From: a virus
Length of the DNA: 20,537 bases
Direction: 5' to 3' (one strand)
IMG/VR virus record: IMGVR_UViG_3300031565_000481
Location: 1 to 20,537 of that record
A program made the translations under genes and the position numbers. The notes under the pieces were generated by a model. That model searched no databases. It saw only the letters and a program-made list of their open reading frames with translations, and was not told the DNA's origin. Positions 7,204 through 13,781 of this stretch are shown here, piece after piece (position 1 is the stretch's first letter; each line of letters starts with the position of its first letter).

Positions 7204-8450
7204 CGCGCCGCATTTACCGAACTAAATTGGATTCTGTCTACTAGTTTTACTGCGGTACCATAATGACCTACCACAACAAATCCTTCCGGATTGGTAACTG
7301 TATAACCAGCACCTTCTTTTCTAAACGTGCTAATCATCGAGTCAATGGAATTTAGTTTGTTGATTAACATCAGCTTGAGGTTGATGATTTGCTGATAGAT
7401 AGCAAGGATTCCCAGCATTACATTCATATTGTCCTCGACAAATTTCTCTTGCTGCTTAATCTTATATAATCTGTTCTTCATAGTAGCCGTTAATTCGTCG
7501 CCTACCGGAGTATTCTCTTGCCCTAATACTTTCGTACTATAGAACTTAATGTAGCCCTTCAAAAAGCTAATTGGATCGGTGATGTTCTTCCTTGCCCAAA
7601 CCAAACTGTTAATATATGGCTTAATAAATCTAGCAAATTCTTTGTTTTGGACTACGATGTTGAACTTAGCAGGTGCTAGCTTTTGGATAGTATTGCGTAG
7701 TTTGTCGATGGAAGTTAATAAGTGTTGATTCTCTTCCGGCGTTAAACTTGCTCTACCAGTCAAGTCTTTGTACGAGGAATCATCGTACCAAACATCGGGT
7801 GTATCATTCAGTCCCTGTATGTTTGCTCCTAACGTTGCTCGCATAGTAGGCAAGCTTGATCCTCTGTATGAAGTGTGGAATGCAATCCCTAACTTTGCTC
7901 GCAATATCGCTTGTCCCACGTCGCTCTTTATAGGAGCAGCATAGGTTATTGTATTTGGGGTGAAGGTAACCACTGCTTGACCGTCGATTACGTCCTCAGC
8001 TTTTGAGTCTGCAAGGAATAATAGATCTCCTTGAAGTACTCCAGTAATGCCTAGCTTTTTAAGATACTTGAATGCGCCAAGTAGTTTCTCTTTAAACTCT
8101 GGATCTTTGTCTTTATAAAATTTAGTGATATCCTTCGGCGACTTGATAAGCTTTGGAACTTTAATTGAGAACGCAGATTTTGTTCCGATAAAGAACTTGC
8201 CATCCTCTGGATCAACTCCGGTAACTATTGCCGGCGAGCCGTCCCACTTGTTTGTAATTTTGACAGGTTTGTCTCCGGAACCTAGTTCCAACATTCTTCG
8301 AACGTCGTTTAAAAAGTTAACTGCGGCGGTCGCGCCGTCGTATCCCTCATTGTATACTAAGTCTTCTATGTGTTCTAAATGCGTTAACTTTTCGACTTTA
8401 GCTTCAACAATAAACTGTCTGACCGGGTTATTAAATTCATTTAACTGCAT
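7188..8450 (-). CDS. Ligase-fold nucleotidyltransferase-like phage protein (420 aa)
   Basis: The start ATG at 8450 overlaps the TAA of the upstream gene (TAATG). Motifs of the covalent nucleotidyltransferase superfamily (RNA/DNA ligases, capping enzymes) appear in the right order: motif I K68-W-D-G71; a motif III-like GVLQGDLLF (137-145); a beta strand VTFTPNTITY (161-170) in the motif IIIa position; motif IV E389-G-F-V; and a motif V-like AVKLVDR with K402. A helical insertion of about 150 residues (240-385) lies between motifs III and IV. The N-terminal THLEHIEDLVYNEG segment resembles a phage family I remember as DUF6267, unverified. Probable role: RNA or DNA end joining or nucleotidylation in infected cells. 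Motif V has one clear lysine rather than the usual pair, so activity is uncertain. Confidence 0.8.
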   Translation of the reverse strand: MQLNEFNNPVRQFIVEAKVEKLTHLEHIEDLVYNEGYDGATAAVNFLNDVRRMLELGSGDKPVKITNKWDGSPAIVTGVDPEDGKFFIGTKSAFSIKVPKLIKSPKDITKFYKDKDPEFKEKLLGAFKYLKKLGITGVLQGDLLFLADSKAEDVIDGQAVVTFTPNTITYAAPIKSDVGQAILRAKLGIAFHTSYRGSSLPTMRATLGANIQGLNDTPDVWYDDSSYKDLTGRASLTPEENQHLLTSIDKLRNTIQKLAPAKFNIVVQNKEFARFIKPYINSLVWARKNITDPISFLKGYIKFYSTKVLGQENTPVGDELTATMKNRLYKIKQQEKFVEDNMNVMLGILAIYQQIINLKLMLINKLNSIDSMISTFRKEGAGYTVTNPEGFVVVGHYGTAVKLVDRIQFSSVNAARWKKS

Positions 8451-8704
8451 TATTCAGTGCCCTTATTCTTAATCCGCTTAATACCTCTGGTGAATTTGCT
8501 ACCATCATGCGCCCTAATGCTATTAATAAGTCTACGTTCTAACTCATCAGCTTCGTCCCTAGTAAAGTTTTCTTTAATAAAGGTCAAAAGGTTAATGGCA
8601 CTTTGTATGAGATTAGTTGCTTTGCTCTCTACAAAATGGGTTTTATCCTTAGATAAAAATAAATCGTCAAGCTCTGTTAATAGACTCTTAGTTTTCTTCT
8701 GCAC
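8450..8704 (-). CDS. Small helical phage protein (84 aa), unknown
   Basis: The start is GTG at 8704, with GGAG seven bases upstream; no ATG is available nearby. The protein is entirely helical and highly charged (LTELDDLFLSKDKT, ENFTRDEADELERR) with a basic C-terminus (KFTRGIKRIKNKG). It is coupled to the ligase-like gene by a TAATG junction, so the two are probably made together; a small partner or nucleic-acid-binding subunit for that protein is possible but unsupported by any motif. Confidence 0.7.
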   Translation of the reverse strand: MQKKTKSLLTELDDLFLSKDKTHFVESKATNLIQSAINLLTFIKENFTRDEADELERRLINSIRAHDGSKFTRGIKRIKNKGTE

Positions 8705-8722
8705 AATGGTACTCCAGTATAG

Positions 8723-8729
8723 TATTTAT
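8723..8729 (-). promoter_or_regulatory. Candidate late promoter box ATAAATA upstream of the 84-aa gene
   Basis: The minus strand reads AATAAATACT in the 26-base gap between the glycosyltransferase gene and the GTG start at 8704, a closer match to the T4 late box than the CTAAATA words. A transcript starting here would have a leader of about a dozen bases carrying the GGAG ribosome site. Confidence 0.45.
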
Positions 8730-8730
8730 T

Positions 8731-9423
8731 TTAGTTATGATGAATTGGAGGTCCGTGTCTAGTAAATGAATCAGCTTTTATACGACCTCCTTCTATGGAA
8801 TAATGCGGGTGCAGCCTAGCTAGATTTGGGAAAGTGGTTTGTATTTTTACTAAGTTCTTACCAATTTGGTGATCAGCCGGCAAATATCCGTGTTTATGAC
8901 AGCTATCTATTAGGTTTTGAGCGGCATGTGGCTTGATAATATAAGCGTATGCTCCGCGTAAATATTCGCCATGTAACGTATTTGGTTTGCACTTGGGATT
9001 GTTATATTCCTGTATTACGAGCAGTGAGTCCAATTTGATATGTTGTTCGTAATTATTGCTAAATTGATCGTAAGGATCCAAATTAAGCACATCATCAAAT
9101 CTATCAAGTATGTTCTTAGGAACGTCCCTCATTAGCAATCCGTCGTGCTCAAAAATTGCGATAGGATGGTTTAGTGTTACGCATTTCTTCCAAAGAAAGT
9201 AGTGACTAAGGAAACAACCTTTAACGCCAGGCTTAGACGCTTTTGATTTTACTTTAAAAGGTTTAAGTTCTAGGGATTCTAAAATGGGATCGGCAACATG
9301 ACCATTTATTCCTGCAAAGGGTTCAATTTGAACTCCATGTTTCTCTCCCGCCTCTATACAATCGCGGGCTAAGTCTTCACTAAGTTTTACTCCTGCAAGT
9401 CTTATTATATAGCCATTAAGCAT
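8731..9423 (-). CDS. Glycosyltransferase family 25 (LPS-type) protein
   Basis: The 230-aa sequence has the GT25 (Glyco_transf_25) pattern in order: N-terminal YIIRLAGVKLS strand; GCFLSHYFLW (69-78), the family's conserved G-x3-SH-x3-W; an acidic IFEHDG (90-95) in the place of the usual EDD metal-binding motif; GAYAYIIKPHAAQNLI (157-172); and P182-A-D184 near the end of the core. Such enzymes transfer hexoses from nucleotide sugars to lipooligosaccharide or protein. Here H93 sits between E92 and D94, a small departure from the norm. The ATG at 9423 overlaps the helicase stop by 8 bases, so it is co-translated with replication genes. It may modify phage DNA, capsid or host surface sugars; the target is not visible. 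Confidence 0.85.
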   Translation of the reverse strand: MLNGYIIRLAGVKLSEDLARDCIEAGEKHGVQIEPFAGINGHVADPILESLELKPFKVKSKASKPGVKGCFLSHYFLWKKCVTLNHPIAIFEHDGLLMRDVPKNILDRFDDVLNLDPYDQFSNNYEQHIKLDSLLVIQEYNNPKCKPNTLHGEYLRGAYAYIIKPHAAQNLIDSCHKHGYLPADHQIGKNLVKIQTTFPNLARLHPHYSIEGGRIKADSFTRHGPPIHHN

Positions 9424-10813
9424 CTGTTTTTAGTTTGTTTAACATATCTTTCAGCTTACTGCTTTGTACGTCAGCCTTTATCTTCGGTCCATCCTGTGCC
9501 GGCACGTTTTCTGCCGGAGTGACAGTACTCTTATTCTTAATCTGTCCTAACACTGCCTGCGTGGAAATTGGTGCTGTATGTTCCTGATCTAACGTATCTC
9601 TAATCCTCAGGGATTCTATGTCAAATTCTAAATCGATCTTTTGTCCTACTCCACTGCTACTTCTGGTCTTCATTAATTGTATTTGATAACGTCCGCGCTC
9701 ACGCATTGCCCTGCTAGTAAAGATACCGATAACATTATCTGCTGTATTAATTTTAGATATGCCGCCGGCAATGTGACTGTGGTCGTAGTCAACTTCTTCT
9801 ACTGCGCCTCTGTTTAACTGACTTGCTGTTACTAAAATAACGTTTAACTCTTTGCTCAAGTTCCTAAGTTCTTCACTTACATACTTGTCCTTAACGAACA
9901 AATCGTTTGGACTAACCTTAGCACTAACTGGCATTAACAAATCCAAATAGTCTACTGCCAAGAAATCTATCTTCTCACTATTTTTAATTTCTAATTCTTT
10001 AACTATTGATCTAATATTGTTAACTGTACTCTGTGCTGGCAAGTATGTAATTACTAAATCTCCTGCCTTCCTGCCCACTAGGTTTACTTTCATCACTACT
10101 GTATCTAAATCTCTAAAAATATCTCTAGTTGCTATACCTGCAACCATACTATCTAATCTCATTGCACAAAGGTCTTCGTTTAATTCCAATGTGATATACA
10201 GACCGTTTAATCCGGCAGTTACCCAATTTAATGATAGGTTCTGCAAGAACAAACTCTTTCCTGCTCCGGATGAACCTGCAAATATTTGAAGCTCGCCCCG
10301 ATTAAATCCACCGTACAGTTTCTTATCTAATGTTGGCCAACCCGTACTAAGTTGACCGTTGTTGTTCTTCAATCGTAGTAGCCTTTCCTTAGGATTCTCA
10401 AAGTAATTTGTTCCTAAATTTTTGGGTAATCCGATTTGTACTGCATCAACTATCAACTTCTCTACCGGGTCGAAATTCTCTTTTTCTAATAGGTCTACGC
10501 TTTTCAGGATCGCACGTTCTAGTTCTTTTCTTCTAGTAAACTGTTCAAACTCTTCTAAAAACCAATTGGCGTGACCCTCAGATAACGAATCTAATTTATT
10601 AAGAGTTAATCCGGTTTTTGCTTTTATCTGTCCTACAGTAGGAAGAACACTATGTCCTTTAACTTGTCCTATAATGAATGATGCCGCTTCATTTAAATCT
10701 TCATCAAAGTTGCTGGGGTTGAATATACCTTGTATCCGTGCAAATACTTGTGCGTCATGCAACATTATTTCTAGGAATAATTTTTGTAAGTCAGAACTGT
10801 ATGGTTTGCTCAT
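9416..10813 (-). CDS. 41: DnaB-family replicative helicase (T4 gp41-like)
   Basis: 465 aa, close to the T4 gp41 length of 475. The N-terminal 130 residues are helical, as in the DnaB/gp41 N-terminal domain. The RecA-like SF4 core follows: STGWPTLDKKLYGGFNRGEL (156-175), Walker A GSSGAGKS (180-187), catalytic glutamate in ITLE (E210), Walker B FLAVDYLDLL (D288), the glutamine motif TASQLNRG (329-336) and the late MKTRSSSGVG (381-390). It unwinds DNA 5' to 3' at the fork as a hexamer and works with the primase encoded immediately upstream, whose TGA overlaps this ATG. The T4 counterpart is also near its primase gene. The C-terminal 55 residues are low complexity and may bind a partner. Confidence 0.95.
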   Translation of the reverse strand: MSKPYSSDLQKLFLEIMLHDAQVFARIQGIFNPSNFDEDLNEAASFIIGQVKGHSVLPTVGQIKAKTGLTLNKLDSLSEGHANWFLEEFEQFTRRKELERAILKSVDLLEKENFDPVEKLIVDAVQIGLPKNLGTNYFENPKERLLRLKNNNGQLSTGWPTLDKKLYGGFNRGELQIFAGSSGAGKSLFLQNLSLNWVTAGLNGLYITLELNEDLCAMRLDSMVAGIATRDIFRDLDTVVMKVNLVGRKAGDLVITYLPAQSTVNNIRSIVKELEIKNSEKIDFLAVDYLDLLMPVSAKVSPNDLFVKDKYVSEELRNLSKELNVILVTASQLNRGAVEEVDYDHSHIAGGISKINTADNVIGIFTSRAMRERGRYQIQLMKTRSSSGVGQKIDLEFDIESLRIRDTLDQEHTAPISTQAVLGQIKNKSTVTPAENVPAQDGPKIKADVQSSKLKDMLNKLKTDA

Positions 10814-11838
10814 TGTTGTTTATTTAAAAGTTTTTTAAGCAGCAATTTTATTTTTAGTTCGTTTGTAATTTCATGCTTAAGGATACCAGTTAATACTTGT
10901 ATCTTGCCTACCTGTCCTACTATCGTATTCAAATCCTTGTATTCCGTCTTTGTCAGATACTCGGAGATATTCCACCCATACTTGATCGCTGCCTTTATCA
11001 ATTCCACGCCGGACTTATCATTGTCTGGTACTACAATAACTTTTCTGTTTAGTGAGTTAACGAGTTCTGCTTTTTTGTCGCTAATTTCATTTCCACAAAA
11101 TGCAATGCCGCCAATACTCATTGCGTCAATCGGGCCTTCGCAAGCAACTACAAATTTTCTCTCTATAGTCTGTTCATTCATATTAAAAACAAAATTGGCA
11201 TCGTGGGAACTAAGGTACTTCGGAAAGGAATCGTTTATTGATCTTGCTGTATAACCTACGTTTTTCCCTTCATGCTTAAACTGAATAATCAAACGTCGTT
11301 TAAACCCATCGGACATAGATGCTCCCAATAACGATTGGTACCTAGGAACATTTATCATACGCTGAGATGCATAATCAAGTATTTCTTTATACAGCCCCAG
11401 CTTTTCATCTGTCACACTTAATTCAGACAGGACACTTAATTCTTCAAAGTTAATAAAGCCATCGGGCAACGGCTGTTCTGTAAATACTATCTTTTCTTTC
11501 TTCTCTACAGTTCTTTGTGATTGCATTGACAAATACTTTATTGCTTCAAACTCTAGCTTCTTAATATTTGCATCGTTCATGCCCAGCCAACCCAGCAGCT
11601 TTTTGAATTTCAAACTTATTTTCCTGCCCGGTGCCCAAGATGCCTTGTACTTACAGTTAAAGCAATGATAAACAACCGATCCATCGGGCGTAAACAAAAT
11701 GCCGCTCCGTTTTCTTTTATCTTTGGACTCTCCGAAGTATGTGCAACAAACCGCATTGAAGCTATACCAACCCGACGGGGTTACTTTTTTCCTACCTGGT
11801 ATGTGTAAAGATACGGCTTCCTGGATCTGGTTATGCAT
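10810..11838 (-). CDS. 61: DNA primase, zinc-finger plus TOPRIM (T4 gp61-like)
   Basis: 342 aa, the same size as T4 gp61. The N-terminus carries cysteines C31, C32, C59 and C62 (CFNC knuckle) of a primase zinc domain. A TOPRIM domain follows: VVACEGPIDAMS with E234 and D238, then VVPDNDKSG with D272 and D274, and KDLN at 301-304, which is where DnaG-type enzymes have their third acidic motif. It makes RNA primers for lagging-strand synthesis and is co-translated with the gp41-like helicase by an ATGA overlap. The ATG at 11838 has no Shine-Dalgarno sequence; a sigma70-type promoter is placed so that transcription would begin at the A of this ATG. Confidence 0.92.
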   Translation of the reverse strand: MHNQIQEAVSLHIPGRKKVTPSGWYSFNAVCCTYFGESKDKRKRSGILFTPDGSVVYHCFNCKYKASWAPGRKISLKFKKLLGWLGMNDANIKKLEFEAIKYLSMQSQRTVEKKEKIVFTEQPLPDGFINFEELSVLSELSVTDEKLGLYKEILDYASQRMINVPRYQSLLGASMSDGFKRRLIIQFKHEGKNVGYTARSINDSFPKYLSSHDANFVFNMNEQTIERKFVVACEGPIDAMSIGGIAFCGNEISDKKAELVNSLNRKVIVVPDNDKSGVELIKAAIKYGWNISEYLTKTEYKDLNTIVGQVGKIQVLTGILKHEITNELKIKLLLKKLLNKQQ

Positions 11839-11844
11839 CTAGTT

Positions 11845-11873
11845 ATTTTACTTGATTTAACGAATTAAATCAA
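11845..11873 (-). promoter_or_regulatory. Sigma70-type promoter for primase, predicted leaderless
   Basis: On the minus strand: -35 TTGATT (11868-11873), 17-base spacer, -10 TAAAAT (11845-11850). Counting from the -10 hexamer at -12 to -7, +1 falls on 11838, the A of the primase ATG. The -35 is inside an inverted repeat. Confidence 0.55.
11852..11873. promoter_or_regulatory. 9-bp inverted repeat (possible operator or UUCG-loop hairpin) at the primase promoter
   Basis: TTGATTTAA and its exact reverse complement flank four bases that read TTCG on the minus strand. It covers the stop codon of the baseplate-like gene and the -35 of the primase promoter. No T run follows, so it is not a standard terminator; it could be a repressor site or an RNA-processing or stability hairpin. 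Confidence 0.55.
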
Positions 11874-12325
11874 ATAGTTCTTAGGTAATATGGATACTTC
11901 CCTTCAATCAATTCGACTTGGCCGCCGGCACCATAATTATCGTCTGCGTAGGCAATTTCGTCCTCTCCCTCGCCAGAAATAACTTCTAATGCATAAGTGT
12001 AATATCCAGTGACTAAAAATTCAATATCGGTATTGAGCACCTTGGCTGTTCCGATACCTATTAGGCTAGCACTAACTAAAACTGGTGTTGATACTACAAT
12101 GCTGCTATCCTCCGGATGGAAAATATGCAGTGTAATAGTCTTATCCTGTATTGGTACTCGCTTTTGATCTTGATTTACAAAAACTAGCTTAATAGTGTTA
12201 TCGACACCCTTATATATTTTAACGTTTCTAGCGTACACTATTCTATCCCCGATTTTTATCTCTAATAAATCACAAAGCTGAACTAGCACGGTTTGTTCTA
12301 TTAGATAACTCATAATCTCTTGCAT
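11870..12325 (-). CDS. BppU-like Ig-fold baseplate/fibre domain protein (151 aa)
   Basis: After about 28 helical residues the protein is a chain of beta strands: an opening RNVKIYKGVDNTIKLVFVNQ, a middle TITLHIFHPEDSSIVVS, and a closing GYYTYALEVISGEG. This is the pattern of the N-terminal beta-sandwich of phage upper-baseplate proteins (BppU family), which describe strain-like 'measurement' strands followed by a turn; recognition is by pattern only. Two ATGs compete: 12325, which lies right behind a late-type box, and 12313 (MSYLIEQTVL), preceded by AAGAG. It is a structural gene sitting alone between replication genes, with its own divergent promoter region. Confidence 0.65.
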   Translation of the reverse strand: MQEIMSYLIEQTVLVQLCDLLEIKIGDRIVYARNVKIYKGVDNTIKLVFVNQDQKRVPIQDKTITLHIFHPEDSSIVVSTPVLVSASLIGIGTAKVLNTDIEFLVTGYYTYALEVISGEGEDEIAYADDNYGAGGQVELIEGKYPYYLRTI

Positions 12326-12329
12326 TAGT

Positions 12330-12336
12330 TATTTAT
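12330..12336 (-). promoter_or_regulatory. Candidate late promoter box ATAAATA, minus strand
   Basis: The minus strand reads GATAAATA in the divergent gap ahead of the baseplate-like gene, with no -35 element. It ends four bases before the ATG at 12325, so the transcript would begin at or just inside the first codon; the downstream ATG at 12313 would then have a short leader. Confidence 0.5.
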
Positions 12337-12372
12337 CTAGTAATAAAAAGTTTTAAAATGGTCTACATATCA

Positions 12373-12379
12373 ATAAATA
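12373..12379 (+). promoter_or_regulatory. Candidate late promoter box ATAAATA, plus strand
   Basis: The plus strand reads AATAAATAA in the same gap, 15 bases before the ATG at 12395. Together with the minus-strand box 36 bases away it forms a back-to-back pair, so the only plus-strand gene would be switched on together with the baseplate-like gene. Confidence 0.5.
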
Positions 12380-12394
12380 AATTGAAATTTGAAT

Positions 12395-12769
12395 ATGGAT
12401 GAACTTGAACTTAAATCACTGTTAGAGAAGTACCCGTTTATTAGTTTTTTGACGTATGGGAAAAACGAATATATTGGCATCATACAAAATGTAGATCAAT
12501 ATGTGACCAATGTCTACGACTACAGTAAATTAGTGACAGTAGAGCAAAAAAACAGGTTTTTAATACTAGGTGAGCAATGGTGGTGGGAAAGTAATAGGTT
12601 AATTCCAATCAACATATTTCTCAAGCAAGATTGGACCGAGTTTAGGATTAGCTTGCGCACGTTTAATACTAAGGACGTTGTTATCAAGTTTGGTCCGCAG
12701 GTAAGCATTAGCCAAATAGCAAATAAGAGAATTAAACGGAAGCAGATCGTCCTAGTTAAAAAACTCTAG
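12395..12769 (+). CDS. Lone plus-strand phage protein (124 aa), unknown
   Basis: The only convincing plus-strand gene. ATG at 12395 is preferred over TTG at 12389; neither has a Shine-Dalgarno sequence. The sequence has balanced protein-like composition: DELELKSLLEKYPFISFLTYG, then beta strands (EYIGIIQNVDQYVTNVYDY), a striking WWWESNR (57-63 of this start), a strand pair ending DVVIKFG and a very basic C-terminus (KRIKRKQIVLVKK). The small beta-rich centre and basic tail would fit nucleic-acid binding, but no family is certain. Its stop TAG abuts the stop of the opposite gene with no space between, and no terminator is seen, so its transcript probably reads antisense into the DnaE-like gene. 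Confidence 0.8.
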   Translation: MDELELKSLLEKYPFISFLTYGKNEYIGIIQNVDQYVTNVYDYSKLVTVEQKNRFLILGEQWWWESNRLIPINIFLKQDWTEFRISLRTFNTKDVVIKFGPQVSISQIANKRIKRKQIVLVKKL

Positions 12770-13333
12770 CTATTCTTCTAACACATTTAATAAATTCATG
12801 TTCAATACTACTAGGTGCGCATACGCAAAACTGTGACTCTTTTTAAAATGATAAGTTCCATCTGTGGGTTTAACCCAAATCTCTTTCTCAATGTCATCCC
12901 AAGACTTTCCTAGCAAATGTCTTTTTGCTGGACGTATAATTGCTAACACCATAGCTAGTTTATCTATACTGTCGGGCTGCATTGTTTTTATAATATTGTA
13001 ATGGTTACTGATATGAACAAGCTTACTACAAAATTCTCTATCTAATAATTTGTCCCACTGTGGTGGCAGAGTAAGTAGGAAGTTCAATTCTTCCTCAGAA
13101 TCTATTTTTTGATAAAGCCCCATGTTTAATAAATCTAATTTAAAATAGCTGCGGTCTTCTGCTTCCTTGTAATCAATAGTGGCCATGTTAGTCAATGGAT
13201 TATGCGGAATTGCAGTAAGATAAATTCCACTAATATGTTTCTCCATCTTATCGCCGTTCAACTTCATTGCGTTGATGTGCGGGATCAACGCTAAAAGCTT
13301 TTCTCTGTCGGCTAAGTCAATATCAATATCCAT
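12770..13333 (-). CDS. Miniature DnaE/PolC-like (C-family DNA polymerase palm) protein, 187 aa
   Basis: The whole protein follows the order of conserved blocks in the bacterial Pol III alpha palm and fingers, with most of the sequence between them missing. MDIDIDLADREKLL matches the PDFDVDF block holding the first two catalytic aspartates (D2 and D4 here). KHISGIYLT (32-40) matches KHAGGVVIA. YFKLDLLNMGLYQKI (63-77) matches VKFDFLGLRTLTII, with D67 at the third catalytic aspartate. MQPDSIDKLAMVLAIIRP (118-135) matches LQPDCFEDMIALVALFRP, and FKKSHSFAYAHL (163-174) matches FNKSHSAAYALV. PHP, tau-binding and OB regions are absent. The ATG overlaps the upstream stop (TAATG). Normal DnaE is over 1,100 aa, so processive synthesis is unlikely; an accessory, limited or regulatory role is inference. 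Confidence 0.75.
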   Translation of the reverse strand: MDIDIDLADREKLLALIPHINAMKLNGDKMEKHISGIYLTAIPHNPLTNMATIDYKEAEDRSYFKLDLLNMGLYQKIDSEEELNFLLTLPPQWDKLLDREFCSKLVHISNHYNIIKTMQPDSIDKLAMVLAIIRPAKRHLLGKSWDDIEKEIWVKPTDGTYHFKKSHSFAYAHLVVLNMNLLNVLEE

Positions 13334-13542
13334 TATATCTGTCCAAAAAGTGTAAATTCAACTGCTGCTCTTTCATTTTGAAAGTATATCATTAAATGAT
13401 TATCTTTTCCTGGATCCATGCCCCAATCCCAATTTTCTTTTTGCTTTCCTACATTCTTTTCTAACCATCCTCGATAAATGTCATTCGGATCGGTCGAATA
13501 CTTTGTTATTGGCCACGGAACGCTAATTCTGTAAGCTAACAT
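13333..13542 (-). CDS. Small phage protein (69 aa), unknown
   Basis: The ATG at 13542 follows the upstream stop by one base with only a weak TAAAG ribosome site, and the TAA overlaps the next ATG (TAATG). It contains tryptophan-rich turns (VPWPITKY, GWLEKN, NWDWGMDPG) and a C-terminal strand-helix (HLMIYFQNERAAVEFTLFG). No motif is recognised. It is tightly coupled to the DnaE-like gene downstream. Its first codons lie in a duplicated junction sequence. Confidence 0.65.
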   Translation of the reverse strand: MLAYRISVPWPITKYSTDPNDIYRGWLEKNVGKQKENWDWGMDPGKDNHLMIYFQNERAAVEFTLFGQI

Positions 13543-13561
13543 TTTAGTCTTTAAGTAAGTC
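13536..13561 (-). repeat. Duplicated gene-junction sequence, copy after paralog B
   Basis: The 26 bases match 13756-13781 at 21 positions by hand count, covering the end of the paralog, its stop codon and the first codons (ATGTTAG) of the next gene. The GGAGG of the other copy has decayed to TAAAG here. Confidence 0.7.
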
Positions 13562-13762
13562 GAGGATGTTCTTAGTAATTTCTATTTCAAAATCAGATTT
13601 CATGCCGAATTGGTTTTCAAAATGCCTTTTATAAAATCTGCCCCATATAATTTTGTTGTCGTGCCTAATAGGAAATAATGCAAATTCTTTCGACCAAGAA
13701 CCCTTAATCCATTCCGATGGGGGTCCGCGATAGCCACCGTCCATTTCATCCTCGTCTAACAT
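13544..13762 (-). CDS. Small paralogous phage protein B (72 aa)
   Basis: The frame is open to a TTG further upstream, but ATG at 13762 (MLDEDEMDGG) has GGAGG six bases before it and follows the upstream stop by one base, so this start is chosen. Its core matches the preceding gene: W-x-K-x-FA-x2-P-x-RH, then IWG, an aromatic-rich strand and IDITKNI/DLL at the end (IEITKNILDLLKD here). The C-terminus may be a short helix. Function unknown; a small dimerising or host-takeover factor is conceivable but not shown. Confidence 0.7.
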   Translation of the reverse strand: MLDEDEMDGGYRGPPSEWIKGSWSKEFALFPIRHDNKIIWGRFYKRHFENQFGMKSDFEIEITKNILDLLKD

Positions 13763-13781
13763 GTTAGTCCTCCAATAAGTC
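13756..13781 (-). repeat. Duplicated gene-junction sequence, copy after paralog A
   Basis: Partner of the junction at 13536-13561. It holds the last codons of paralog A, its TAA and the ATGTTAG that begins paralog B, and it retains an intact GGAGG ribosome site. Confidence 0.7.
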
